Shown here one piece after another: positions 44,418 to 53,274 of a stretch of 64,000 nt of DNA (positions within the stretch are counted from its first letter, which is position 1; the number at the start of each line of letters is the position of its first letter). The DNA comes from Usitatibacter rugosus. GTDB lineage: Bacteria > Pseudomonadota > Gammaproteobacteria > Burkholderiales > Usitatibacteraceae. Under the pieces are notes generated by a model. The model made no database searches. It was not told where the DNA came from and saw only the letters and a program-made list of their open reading frames with translations. The position numbers and the translations under genes were made by a program. Location of the stretch: assembly GCF_013003965.1 (NCBI RefSeq), contig NZ_CP053069.1, positions 2,263,419-2,327,418 of the forward strand. The letters run 5' to 3'.

Positions 44418-44593
44418 AACCACGGAGGCACGGAGACACGGAGACACGGAGGGCCACGGAGAAAATCATGGCGGGTCCTGCAAGATGCCGACGTCGGTGA
44501 ATCGCGGCCGCCTGCAAACTGCCGACCCTTCAAGCTTTCCTCCGTGGCCCTCCGTGCCTCCGTGCCTCCGTGCCTCCGTGCCTCCGTGGTTCA
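44418..44593. repeat. Long palindrome built from CACGGAG units
   Basis: The left arm (44418-44463) has five tandem CACGGAG-type units; the right arm (44536-44593) has six or seven CCTCCGTG units in inverted orientation. The outer ends (AACCACGGAG / CTCCGTGGTT) and the inner ends (GGGCCACGGAG / CTCCGTGGCCC) match exactly; arms differ by unit number. The 72-bp centre is unique. It lies between the TetR gene and a phasin gene on the same strand. Confidence 0.88.
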
Positions 44594-44605
44594 GGCTAAA
44601 ACGAG

Positions 44606-44989
44606 TCAGGCACGAGCGCGGGAGCGCGACATGCGATCGACCTTGGCCTGGAGCTGGGCGACCTGGCGCGACAGCGCCTTCACGTCCTTCGTGGTCGGCA
44701 CGCCGAGCTTCGCGATGGCGCGCGAGACACGCTGCTCGAACACCTTCTCGAGGCTGCTCACGGCGGCGACGGTGCGCGCACGGGCTTCCTCGACGCGGGC
44801 GACGGCGACGTCGCGGGCGTTGCCGGCGGCTTCACGGGCGGCGTTCGCGCGCTCGCTCGAGGCGGCCTGGAAAGCGGCGCCTTGCTGGGCGATCGAGGCG
44901 AGGGTCTTGCGCACCGAGGCGCGCGCCTTCTGCATCGTGGTGGCGGGGGTGACGCGGGTCTTGCGGACGGTACGGGTCTTGCGGGCCAT
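44606..44989 (-). CDS. Phasin-like PHA granule-associated protein
   Basis: A 127-residue basic helical protein. The N-terminus is Arg/Lys/Thr-rich (ARKTRTVRKTRVTPA), the middle an Ala-rich amphipathic helix, and the C-terminal part (VFEQRVSRAIAKLGVPTTKD then VKALSRQVAQLQAKVDRM) aligns closely with the phasin at 34855. The long basic tail of that paralog is missing here and the positive charge lies at the N-terminus instead. It is divergent from the fatty acyl-CoA reductase gene. PHA or lipid-body surface role inferred. Confidence 0.82.
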   Translation of the reverse strand: MARKTRTVRKTRVTPATTMQKARASVRKTLASIAQQGAAFQAASSERANAAREAAGNARDVAVARVEEARARTVAAVSSLEKVFEQRVSRAIAKLGVPTTKDVKALSRQVAQLQAKVDRMSRSRARA

Positions 44990-45030
44990 GGAGGCTCCTT
45001 TCGGGGATCGGTTCATCACGGGCAGGAGCT

Positions 45031-45045
45031 TAGGGACCGTCCCTA
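45031..45045. promoter_or_regulatory. TetR-type operator palindrome
   Basis: TAGGGACCGTCCCTA is a 7-1-7 perfect palindrome in the 131-bp divergent gap between the phasin gene and the fatty acyl-CoA reductase gene. A possible -10 for the reductase (TATCAT, 45073-45078) lies 27 bp downstream. The TetR gene nearby is the likely regulator. Confidence 0.55.
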
Positions 45046-45120
45046 GAGCCCGGGTTCTAAAGTTTTCCGGGGTATCATTCGACGCAAAACGAACCCCTAC
45101 GCCGCAGGAGAAATCCCCCA

Positions 45121-47114
45121 TGGCATACCTCGTCACCGGCGGGACCGGTTTCATCGGCCGCTTCCTCATCGACAACCTCGTCGAGCGCGAAGGACCGGTG
45201 TACGTGGTCGTGCGCAAGGGGTCGGTGAAGAAGCTGGAGGCGCTGAAGGCCCGCTGGGGCACCGCCGCCGAGCGCGTGATCCCGGTGGTGGGTGACCTCG
45301 CCAAGCCGAAGCTGGGCCTCTCCACGGCCGACATGGCGAAGCTGAAGGGCAAGGTGAAGCACTTCTTCCACCTCGCCGCCATCTACGACCTCTCCGCCGA
45401 CGCCGCGAGCCAGGAGACGGCGAACATCGAAGGCACGAGGAACGCGGTCGAGCTCGCCGAGGCGGTGAACGCCGGCTGCTTCCACCACGTGAGCTCCATC
45501 GCCGCCGCCGGACTCTACGACGGCGTCTTCCGCGAGGACATGTTCGAGGACGCGGAGGACAAGGACCACCCCTACTTCCACACCAAGCACGAGTCCGAGG
45601 GGATCGTGCGCAGGGAATCGAAGGTCCCCTTCCGCATCTACCGCCCCGGCATCGTCGTCGGCCATTCGAAGACCGGCGAGATCGACAAGATCGACGGGCC
45701 GTATTACTTCTTCAAGCTGATCCAGAAAATGAGGAACGCCCTGCCCCCGTGGGTGCCGACGGTCGGCATCGAGGGCGGGCGGATCAACATCGTGCCGGTC
45801 GACTTCGTCGCCGACGCGATCGACCACATCGCGCACAAGAAGGGCCTGGACGGCGGCTGCTTCCATCTCACCGACCCCGAGCCCATGCGCGTGGGCGAGG
45901 TCCTGAACGCCTTCGCCAAGGCCGCGCACGCCCCGCAGATGACGATGCGGCTGAACGCCAAGATGTTCAGCTTCATCCCCTCCTTCGTGCTGGATGCCGC
46001 GATGTCGCTCGCTCCCGTGCGGCGCATCCAGAAGCAGCTCCTCGCGGATCTCGGCATCCCGAAGGACATGTTCACGTTCATCAACTATCCGACGCGGTTC
46101 GACAACCGCGAGGCAGCCAAGGCGCTGAAGGGCTCCGGCATCGAGGTGCCGCGCCTCGAGGATTACGCCTGGCGCCTGTGGGATTACTGGGAGCGCCACC
46201 TCGACCCGGACCTCTTCATCGACCGGTCGCTCGCCGGCAAGGTGAAGGACAAAGTGGTTGTCGTAACCGGCGGGACCTCGGGCATCGGCGAGGCGACGGC
46301 GTACAAGCTCGCGGAGGCCGGAGCCCGCGTCGTGGTCGTGGCGCGCGATGCCGAGAAGGCCGTGCCGGTGATGGCGAAGATCAAGGCCGATGGCGGCGAC
46401 GGGACGTTCGTCTCCTGCGACCTCTCCAGCCTGGAGGACTGCGACAAGCTCGTGGCCACGGTGCTGAAGAAGTTCGGGCGCTGCGACTACCTGGTGAACA
46501 ACGCCGGGCGCTCGATCCGCCGCGGCATCGCCTCCAGCTACGACCGCTTCCACGACTTCGAGCGGACGATGCAGCTGAACTACTTCGGGAGCCTGCGCCT
46601 GATCATGGGCTTCCTGCCGTCCATGGTGGCGCAGAACGCCGGCCACATCATCAACATCTCCTCGATCGGCGTGCTGACGCGGGCGCCGCGCTTCTCGGCC
46701 TACGTCTCGTCGAAGGCAGCGCTCGATGCCTTCGCCGACTGCGCTGCATCCGAATTCATAGACAACAACGTACATTTCACCACCATCAACATGCCGCTGG
46801 TGCGCACGCCCATGATCGCGCCGACCAAGCTCTACAACCACGTGCCGACGCTCTCGCCGGAGCAGGCGGCCGACCTCGTGGTGGAAGCGGTGGTCTACAA
46901 GCCGGTGCGCATCGCCACCCGCCTGGGCATCTTCGGCGAGATCCTGCACGCCGTGGCGCCGAAGGCCACGCAGATCATCCTCAACACCGCGTTCCGCATG
47001 TTCCCGGACTCGGGTGCCGCGCAGGGCAAGAAGAAGGACGGCGAGGCGAAGGAAGTCGAGCTGACACCCGAGCAGATCGCCTTCGCGCAGATCACCCAAG
47101 GCATCCACTGGTAA
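45121..47114 (+). CDS. Fatty acyl-CoA reductase, alcohol-forming (two SDR domains)
   Basis: A 664-residue protein. An N-terminal extended SDR/NAD-binding-4 domain (TGGTGFIGRFL; active-site YFHTK) is fused to a C-terminal classical SDR domain (TGGTSGIGEA near residue 382; NNAGRSIRRG; active-site YVSSK). Long segments such as RFHDFERTMQLNYFGS and ISSIGVLT.APRFSAYV.SK agree with my recall of the Marinobacter reductase Maqu_2507, which reduces acyl-CoA to fatty alcohol with NADPH. Length also matches. With WS/DGAT it completes a wax-ester route. Confidence 0.85.
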
Positions 47115-47122
47115 GGACTCCC

Positions 47123-47602
47123 ATGCCCAACACGCTCACGCTCAAGCCCGGCGACAAGGCCCCGTTCTTCGAGGGGCTCTCCACCGACGAGGGCGCCAAG
47201 ATCTCGCTGAAGACCTTCGCCGGCAAGAAGCTCGTGCTGTACTTCTATCCGAAGGACGACACGCCGGGCTGCACGGCGCAGGCGTGCTCGTTGCGCGACG
47301 CGAACGCGGAGCTGATCGCCAAGGGCGCGGGCGTGCTCGGCGTCTCGACCCAGGGCGTGGTGTCGCACCAGAAGTTCTCGTGGAAGTACAAGCTCAACTT
47401 CCCGCTGCTCGCCGACACCGACGGCGCCGTGGGCCGGGCCTATGGGGTGCTGGGCGGCGACGGCATCGTGAACAAGCTGAAGACCGCGGCGGGGCTCGCC
47501 GATCGCGTGACGTTCCTGATCGACGAGAACGGGATCATCACGCACATCCTGGACAAGCCCGACACCGACCGCCACGCCGAGGAAGTGCTGGCCCTGCTCT
47601 AG
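47123..47602 (+). CDS. bcp: Thiol peroxidase, Bcp/PrxQ type
   Basis: A 159-residue peroxiredoxin that reduces hydroperoxides with thioredoxin. The peroxidatic Cys50 and resolving Cys55 form the CxxxxC motif of the PrxQ subgroup (DDTPGCTAQACSLRD). It starts 8 nt after the acyl-CoA reductase gene, so it may be co-transcribed and protect lipid metabolism from peroxides; the last is inference. Its end overlaps the convergent lipase gene by 4 bp. Confidence 0.92.
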   Translation: MPNTLTLKPGDKAPFFEGLSTDEGAKISLKTFAGKKLVLYFYPKDDTPGCTAQACSLRDANAELIAKGAGVLGVSTQGVVSHQKFSWKYKLNFPLLADTDGAVGRAYGVLGGDGIVNKLKTAAGLADRVTFLIDENGIITHILDKPDTDRHAEEVLALL

Positions 47603-48525
47603 GGCTTCGGCAGCGCGCCCGCTTCGCGCAGCGCCGCGACCACCGCCGCATGCAGCGGCGGCGCCGCAACGATCCCCACGTGTCCCCAGCCGTGCAGCGC
47701 GATGTTCGTCGCCTGCGGGAGACGGCTGGTCTCCTGCGGCGCCACCAGGTTGTCGTGCACCGAGTAGATCGAGGTCGTCGGGCAAGCCGGACCCCGCCCG
47801 CCTTCGGCCGCCTCGAGTACGCGGAGGAAATCGCTGCCCTGCCTCATCTGCCTCGCATTGGCGCCCAGGCCCAGTTTCGCGATCGCCGTCCCGTGGTGCG
47901 GGCTCGCGATCGTGACCAGCCTCGCCACGCGCTGCGCTCCGTGGCGCGCGAGCCACGCCCGCGTCACCAGCCCGCCCATGCTGTGGCACACCAGCACGAC
48001 CTGCGGGTGGCCCGAAGCGGCCAGGAGGCGCTGGACCTCGGCCTCGAGCTGGTCGACCAGCGGCTCGATGGATCCGAAGAGGCCGCGGAAGTTGAAGGTG
48101 TGGACCTCGGCGCCCGCGCGATCCATCGCATCGACCACCGGACGCATCAATCCGCGGTTGGAGAGATAGCCGTGCACGGTGAGGACGGGAACATGCGGTC
48201 CACCCGAGGGAGGATCGGCCCGCACCAGCACCGACTCGAAGGGCAGCCAGGCGAAGTTGTCCACGAGCATCGCTCGCCATTCGTCCAGGACGACCCGCAC
48301 GCCGCCCGTGAAACCGACCTGCTGCCCGGGCTCGCGCGGCGAGCGATTCGCATGGGCGACGAGGCTCGAGGTGACCACGATGAGGAGGCGAACGCCCAGC
48401 GATACGGCGACGAGGAAGGCCCCCACCGCCGCCAGGTTCCAGCCGCACCGGTGGAGCCAGGCCCCCAGGGCGATGGCGATGAGGAGCTCGGCGGCGAGCT
48501 GGGCGCGGACCAGGGTGGAGAGCAT
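47599..48525 (-). CDS. Membrane-anchored alpha/beta hydrolase, lipase-like
   Basis: About 308 residues. Two hydrophobic helices near the N-terminus (LAAELLIAIALGAWL, AVGAFLVAVSLGVRLLIVV) anchor the protein; the catalytic part has VHGYLSN (oxyanion), nucleophile CHSMGGLVTRAWL, ASPHHGT and a final HGWGHVGI histidine. This resembles triacylglycerol lipase/PGAP1-like hydrolases. It might act on storage or membrane lipids. The start at 48525 is chosen; an ATG at 48564 (13 codons upstream) is possible. Confidence 0.78.
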   Translation of the reverse strand: MLSTLVRAQLAAELLIAIALGAWLHRCGWNLAAVGAFLVAVSLGVRLLIVVTSSLVAHANRSPREPGQQVGFTGGVRVVLDEWRAMLVDNFAWLPFESVLVRADPPSGGPHVPVLTVHGYLSNRGLMRPVVDAMDRAGAEVHTFNFRGLFGSIEPLVDQLEAEVQRLLAASGHPQVVLVCHSMGGLVTRAWLARHGAQRVARLVTIASPHHGTAIAKLGLGANARQMRQGSDFLRVLEAAEGGRGPACPTTSIYSVHDNLVAPQETSRLPQATNIALHGWGHVGIVAAPPLHAAVVAALREAGALPKP

Positions 48526-48598
48526 GGAGGGCCGCAGTATAGATGTTAAGATTTCGCCGGCCATTTCCGGCTGTCTCCCTCCCCGAAGAAGAGTTCGA

Positions 48599-50620
48599 AT
48601 GCCGCTTTACGCCGCGACGATTTTCCTGAGCGCCTTCCTGCTCTTCCTGGTCCAGCCCCTCCTCGCCAAGCAGATCCTCCCGTGGTTCGGAGGCACGGCC
48701 GTCGTCTGGACCACCTGCATGGTGTTCTTCCAGTTCGTGCTGCTGCTGGGTTACGCCTACTCGCACTGGATCACCACGCGCGTGGCGCAGCCCAAGCAGA
48801 ACTGGGTTCACCTCGCGATCCTCGCGGCCAGCCTCGCCTTCATGCCGATGATGCCGGACGCGATGTGGAAGCCCGACGGCACGGAGAACCCGGTCGTTCG
48901 CATCCTGGCGCTCCTCTTCGCGACCGTGGGCCTGCCCTATTTCATGCTGTCCTCGACCAGCCCGCTGCTGCAGGCGTGGTTCGCCCGGGCGTATCCGGGC
49001 ACGAGCCCGTACCGGCTCTTCGCCCTCTCCAACTTCGCCTCGATGCTGGCGCTCCTGGGCTACCCGCTGCTGATCGAGCCGCGCTTCGACAATCCGGACC
49101 AGTCGAAGGTGTGGAGCATCGGCTACGCGGGCTTCGTGGTGCTCTGCGCGGTGCTCACCTGGAAAGCGCGCTCGCTCGCGCCGCTGGCGCACACCCCGAC
49201 GGAAGAAGCCCCGGCCATGCAGGAGCCGCGCCCCACCGCGGGCCGCATCGCGCTCTGGCTCACCCTCTCGGCCATGGGCTCGGTGGTGCTCCTCGGTGTC
49301 TCGAACCACCTCACGCAGAACGTCTCGTCGATCCCGTTGCTGTGGGTGGTGCCGCTCGCGATCTACCTCCTCACGTTCATCCTCTGCTTCGAGGGACGCG
49401 ACTGGTACAAGCGCGATGCCTACCTGGGCTTCCTCGTCTGGATCCTGTGCGTGATGGCGTGGTTCCTCGCCGACAAGAGCCTGCAATTCGAGCTCCTGTG
49501 GCAGATCGCCGTGTTCACCGTGGGCCTCTTCTTCGTGTGCATGTTCTGCCACGGCGAGCTGGCGCGGCTACGCCCCGGACCGCGGCACCTCACGCTCTTC
49601 TATCTCATGGTGTCGCTGGGCGGCGTCGTGGGCGGCGTGCTGGTGGGCATCGTCGCTCCGGTGACGCTGCCGGGCTTCCTCGAGCTGGAGATCGCGCTCG
49701 TGATCGTGGCGCACCTGGCGCTCGCGCTGAACCTCGGTCGCGCCGTGCCCATCGTGGCCATGTTCGCGCTGGTCGCGGTGTTCACGACCGGAGCGCTGGT
49801 CTATCGCGTCCACACGTTCATGCAGGACACGATCCACATCGAGCGCAATTACTACGGCGTGCTTCGGGTCAAGGAAACGACCTCGCGCCTCGAGGACGAG
49901 GAGGCGCGCTACCGCTCGCTGGTGCACGGGGCGATCCTGCACGGCGAGCAGTGGCTGAACGAGAAGTACCGCCGCTCGGCGACGACCTACTATCGCGGCG
50001 GCTCCGGCATCGGGATGGCGATCCTGGCCCACGAGGGATTGCCGATCAAGGTCGGCGTGATCGGCCTGGGCACCGGCACGCTCGCCGTCTATGGCGATGC
50101 GGACGACGTCTACCGCTTCTACGACATCAATCCCGCGGTCGAGCGCATCGCCAACACGTACTTCACGTACCTGAAGGATTCGAAGGCGAAGATCGAGTTC
50201 GTGCTGGGCGACGCCCGGCTGCAGCTGGAGCGGGAAGCCCCGCAGCAGTTCGACGTGCTCGCCGTGGACGCCTTCACGGGCGACTCGATCCCGACCCACC
50301 TCATCACCGACGAGGCCGTGGCCGCGTTCCTGCGCCACATGAAGCCCGATGGCGTGATCGCCTACCACGTGTCGAACCGCTTCCTGGATCTCAAGCCGGT
50401 GCTGCTGGCGATCGCGGAGAAGCAGGGCCTGGAGTACGCCTACGTGGACCAGCGCTCGAACGACGGCGACACCACCAGCGACTGGGTGCTGCTCTCACGC
50501 ACGAAGAAGATCATCCTGCGGCCCGAGATCGTCGCCTCCACCGAGCCCGTTGCGCCGCAACCTGGCTGGCGCCTTTGGACCGACGCCTACAACAACCTGC
50601 TCCAGGTGTTTAAACACTAA
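48599..50620 (+). CDS. Spermidine synthase-like membrane protein
   Basis: A 673-residue protein. The first ~400 residues have 10 or more membrane helices (LLFLVQPLLAKQILPWFGG at the start is typical), and the C-terminal ~250 form a Rossmann methyltransferase/spermidine-synthase fold (VGVIGLGTGTLAVYG, YDINPAVERIAN, GDARLQLE, VDAFTGDSIPTHLIT). Family members are annotated as fused MFS/spermidine synthases; whether they make polyamines is unproven. The TAA stop is part of the R1 repeat that follows. Confidence 0.85.
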   Translation: MPLYAATIFLSAFLLFLVQPLLAKQILPWFGGTAVVWTTCMVFFQFVLLLGYAYSHWITTRVAQPKQNWVHLAILAASLAFMPMMPDAMWKPDGTENPVVRILALLFATVGLPYFMLSSTSPLLQAWFARAYPGTSPYRLFALSNFASMLALLGYPLLIEPRFDNPDQSKVWSIGYAGFVVLCAVLTWKARSLAPLAHTPTEEAPAMQEPRPTAGRIALWLTLSAMGSVVLLGVSNHLTQNVSSIPLLWVVPLAIYLLTFILCFEGRDWYKRDAYLGFLVWILCVMAWFLADKSLQFELLWQIAVFTVGLFFVCMFCHGELARLRPGPRHLTLFYLMVSLGGVVGGVLVGIVAPVTLPGFLELEIALVIVAHLALALNLGRAVPIVAMFALVAVFTTGALVYRVHTFMQDTIHIERNYYGVLRVKETTSRLEDEEARYRSLVHGAILHGEQWLNEKYRRSATTYYRGGSGIGMAILAHEGLPIKVGVIGLGTGTLAVYGDADDVYRFYDINPAVERIANTYFTYLKDSKAKIEFVLGDARLQLEREAPQQFDVLAVDAFTGDSIPTHLITDEAVAAFLRHMKPDGVIAYHVSNRFLDLKPVLLAIAEKQGLEYAYVDQRSNDGDTTSDWVLLSRTKKIILRPEIVASTEPVAPQPGWRLWTDAYNNLLQVFKH

Positions 50621-50750
50621 GGCGAAAGGCGCCCTCCGCAGATAAACACAGATAAACGCAGATGAAAAACCTTGAGGGGTTTGGCCCTTCAAGTTTTTGA
50701 CTTTATCCGCGTTTATCTGTGTTTATCTGCGGAGGACGCCTTTCGCCTTA
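50618..50750. repeat. Long palindromic repeat, family R1 copy 3
   Basis: Arms of 46 bp (50618-50663 and 50705-50750) are inverted copies with two mismatches. Both begin TAAGGCGAAAGGCG and contain GATAAACAC/GATAAACGC units. The TAA at each outer end is the stop codon of the flanking convergent gene, so the element reaches from one stop to the other. The outer 27 bases match those of copy 2. Confidence 0.92.
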
Positions 50751-51680
50751 ACCGAGTGCGGCAGCGACGCGCTCCGCGATGAGCGCGCTCACGCGCTCGT
50801 TGGACTCGATGGTCACCCCGGCGATGTGCGGCGTGAGCAGCACGTTGGGGGCGCCCGCCAGCGGATTGCCCGCCGGCAGCGGCTCTTCGTCGAAGACATC
50901 GAGCGCAGCCGCGCCCAGCCGGCCTTCCTGCAGCGCAGCCGCCAGCGCGCCTTCGTCCACCACCCCACCGCGTGCCGTGTTGATGAGGATGGCGCCGCGC
51001 TTCATCAGCGCCAGGCGCTCGGCGTTGAGGAGGTTTCGCGTCGAAGGGGTGAGCGGGATGTGCAGCGAGACGACGTCGGATTCAGCGAGGAGCTGCTCCA
51101 GCGTCCGGCGCTCCACGCGCTGCTCTTTCCACGCGGGCGCATCCGGGCCCAGCAGGGGATCGTGCGCGATGACGCGAACGCCCAGCGGCGTGATCTTGCG
51201 GGCCGTGAGCCGGCCGATGCCGCCGAAGCCGATGAGCCCCAGCACCTTGCCCGTGAGGTCGCGGCCCTGCGAGAGCATCTGGCGCGGCCAGCGCCCCGAG
51301 GCGACGGCGGCCGTGGAGAGGTAGCCCGCGCCGCGCAGCAGGATCATCGACGTGGCGATGACGTACTCCGCGACGGAATCCGCGTTGGCGCCGGTGGCGG
51401 GGATCACCGTGATGCCCCGAGCCTCGCATGCGTCCACGTCGATGTTGTCCAGGCCCACACCGAGCCGGCCCACGACGCGAAGCCTTCCGGCGGCGGCCAA
51501 GGCCGCGCCGCGCACCTGCGTACGGTTGCGCACGATCCACGCATCGGCGTTGGCGACGGCCGTGGCGAGGGCCGCGGGATCGTCGACCAGCGCGGGGCGG
51601 TAGTCGACCTCGAAGGAGCCCTTCAGCCTTTCGACCGCGGGCGTGTCCATGAACTCACTGATGACGATGCGGGCGCTCAT
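50748..51680 (-). CDS. D-isomer 2-hydroxyacid dehydrogenase
   Basis: A 310-residue NAD-dependent dehydrogenase of the SerA/glyoxylate-hydroxypyruvate reductase family. Motifs: GRLGVGLDNIDVDAC, GLIGFGGIGRLTARK (NAD), NTARGGVVDEGAL with the active Arg/Glu region, and LLTPHIAGVTIESNE with the catalytic His. It lacks the SerA regulatory ACT domain. Substrate could be a hydroxypyruvate, glyoxylate or another 2-oxoacid. It is followed by an R1 repeat that supplies its stop codon. Confidence 0.9.
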   Translation of the reverse strand: MSARIVISEFMDTPAVERLKGSFEVDYRPALVDDPAALATAVANADAWIVRNRTQVRGAALAAAGRLRVVGRLGVGLDNIDVDACEARGITVIPATGANADSVAEYVIATSMILLRGAGYLSTAAVASGRWPRQMLSQGRDLTGKVLGLIGFGGIGRLTARKITPLGVRVIAHDPLLGPDAPAWKEQRVERRTLEQLLAESDVVSLHIPLTPSTRNLLNAERLALMKRGAILINTARGGVVDEGALAAALQEGRLGAAALDVFDEEPLPAGNPLAGAPNVLLTPHIAGVTIESNERVSALIAERVAAALG

Positions 51681-51687
51681 GCAGCCA

Positions 51688-52770
51688 TCATGACCGGCCC
51701 TTGTCGCGCTCGGCAAGTGTCTCGAGGTGCGCCGTGACTTCCTCGCGGTCGTGGTAGAGCTGCTTGATGCGCAGGCGCGCGGGGATCTCGCCCAGGCCGG
51801 CATCGATGCGCTCGCGGCACAGCTGCACCTCTTCCCAGCGCTTCTTCATCGGCAGCTTCAGGTTGAAGATCGTCTCGCGGCACGATCCGTCGCGGATCCA
51901 GCGCGCGGCAAGGTCGGCGATGCGCGAGGGCTTCTCGACCATGTCGCAGACCATCCAGTCGACCGGATCCTTGGGTCGGTAGTGGAACGCATCCTCGCGC
52001 CAATGCTTCACCAGGCCGGTCTCCAGCAATGCGGGATCCATCGGCCCGTTGTCGATCGCCAGGACCTTCACGTGGCGCTGGGCGAGCTGCCACGTCCAGC
52101 CGCCGGGCGAGGCGCCCAGGTCCACGGCCGTCATGCCGGGCGTGATGCGCTTCGCGGTCTCCTCGTTGCCGAGGAAGACCATCAGGGCCTCGGCCAGCTT
52201 GAGCGTGGAGCGCGACGGCGCGCCGCGCGGCATGCGTAGCCGCGGGATACCCATCGGCCACGGCGAGCTGTTGGCGATCGCGGAGACGCCCACATAGCAC
52301 GCCGTGCCGCCGACGAAGAAGATGTGCAGCCGGTCGGGCGAGCGCGGCTCGTCCAGCACCACGCCGGCCTTCGCGAGGGCGCGCTCGAGGTGCGGCATCA
52401 GCGGCTTGATCAGCGAGGAAAGCGCCTTGCCGTCGTTCGTGTCCGGCATGTCGACGTGCAAGCCCTGGAAGCGCGTGCCCCGTTCACGGGCGGCGGCGAC
52501 GATCGGGCCGATGCGGTCGCCCACCGGAAGGTCGGAGACGAGCGTCGCGTAGCGGATGAGCTGGCGCGCGAAGATGAGCGACGAGAACTCGATCCCGGTG
52601 GCGAGCGCCTCGGCCGCCGCGGGCTCGTGGGCCTGGAAGACGGCGAAGCCGCTGTCGGGCTTCGCGCGGACGAAGCCCTCGACCTCGCAGCGCGCCGCCT
52701 CCGCCGTGATCTCCTGGGCCACCTCGCGCTCGAAGCCGGCCCGGCAGTAGATGACCATGGACTCAGCCAT
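51688..52770 (-). CDS. rlmM: 23S rRNA (cytidine-2498-2'-O)-methyltransferase RlmM
   Basis: A 360-residue rRNA methyltransferase (YgdE). The N-terminal THUMP-like part carries GLHVDMPDTNDGKALSSL, and the Rossmann part has VDLGASPGGWTWQLAQR (SAM) and MVCDMVEKPSRIADLA; the K-D-K-E set includes Lys in FNLKLPMKKRW. Length equals that of E. coli RlmM. The start overlaps the GNAT gene stop by 8 nt. A later in-frame ATG five codons on is possible. Confidence 0.93.
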   Translation of the reverse strand: MAESMVIYCRAGFEREVAQEITAEAARCEVEGFVRAKPDSGFAVFQAHEPAAAEALATGIEFSSLIFARQLIRYATLVSDLPVGDRIGPIVAAARERGTRFQGLHVDMPDTNDGKALSSLIKPLMPHLERALAKAGVVLDEPRSPDRLHIFFVGGTACYVGVSAIANSSPWPMGIPRLRMPRGAPSRSTLKLAEALMVFLGNEETAKRITPGMTAVDLGASPGGWTWQLAQRHVKVLAIDNGPMDPALLETGLVKHWREDAFHYRPKDPVDWMVCDMVEKPSRIADLAARWIRDGSCRETIFNLKLPMKKRWEEVQLCRERIDAGLGEIPARLRIKQLYHDREEVTAHLETLAERDKGRS

Positions 52771-53272
52771 GCAGGGGCTTCTCGAGGAGGATCACGTCGC
52801 CCGCGAACTCTTCCAGCGTCTTCCGCTCGCCCGTCTCGACGAATCCGAGGTGCCGCCAGAAGCCGAAGGCATTCGCGTTGGTCTCGACGATGCCGATGCG
52901 CATCGAGGTGCCGTGCGGCGAGGAACGCGCGGTCGCCTCGAGCGCGCAGCAAGCGGCTCGCGCAAACCCGTGGCCCCGCTCGCGCTCCGAGACCGCGAGG
53001 AATCCGATCATCGACTGGCCGGGGCGCTTCCACCCGAGGACCAGGCTTGCGAGGCCGACCATGCGGCCCTGGGAATAGATGCCGTACGAGCGCACGTCCT
53101 CGGGCGGGATGCCGGGGACCTCCGCGTGGAAGAAGTCTTTGACTTCCCCGGGGCCCGCCAGGCGGCCCTGCACGGCCCGGTAGTAGTCGGGACACTCCGC
53201 CATCACGCGCGCGACCTCGGCCTCGCGTTCGGGGGTGGCCTCGCGGAACTGCACGAGCTCGATCGACCCCAT
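52763..53272 (-). CDS. GNAT-family N-acetyltransferase
   Basis: A 169-residue acyltransferase. The fold shows GFLAVSERERGHGFARAACCA, a variant of the acetyl-CoA pyrophosphate loop, and VETNANAFGFWRHLGFVETG, the typical C-terminal motif. Substrate is unknown. It lies 2 nt after tatD and overlaps rlmM, so it belongs to this small operon. Start ATG at 53272. Confidence 0.85.
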   Translation of the reverse strand: MGSIELVQFREATPEREAEVARVMAECPDYYRAVQGRLAGPGEVKDFFHAEVPGIPPEDVRSYGIYSQGRMVGLASLVLGWKRPGQSMIGFLAVSERERGHGFARAACCALEATARSSPHGTSMRIGIVETNANAFGFWRHLGFVETGERKTLEEFAGDVILLEKPLHG

Positions 53273-53274
53273 CG

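Noticed and set aside
44418-44593. CRISPR-like repeats in the CACGGAG element and in the GATAAAC elements
   Set aside because: Units are 8-11 bp and tandem without unique spacers, and arms are inverted, so they are palindromes and not CRISPR arrays. No cas gene is present.
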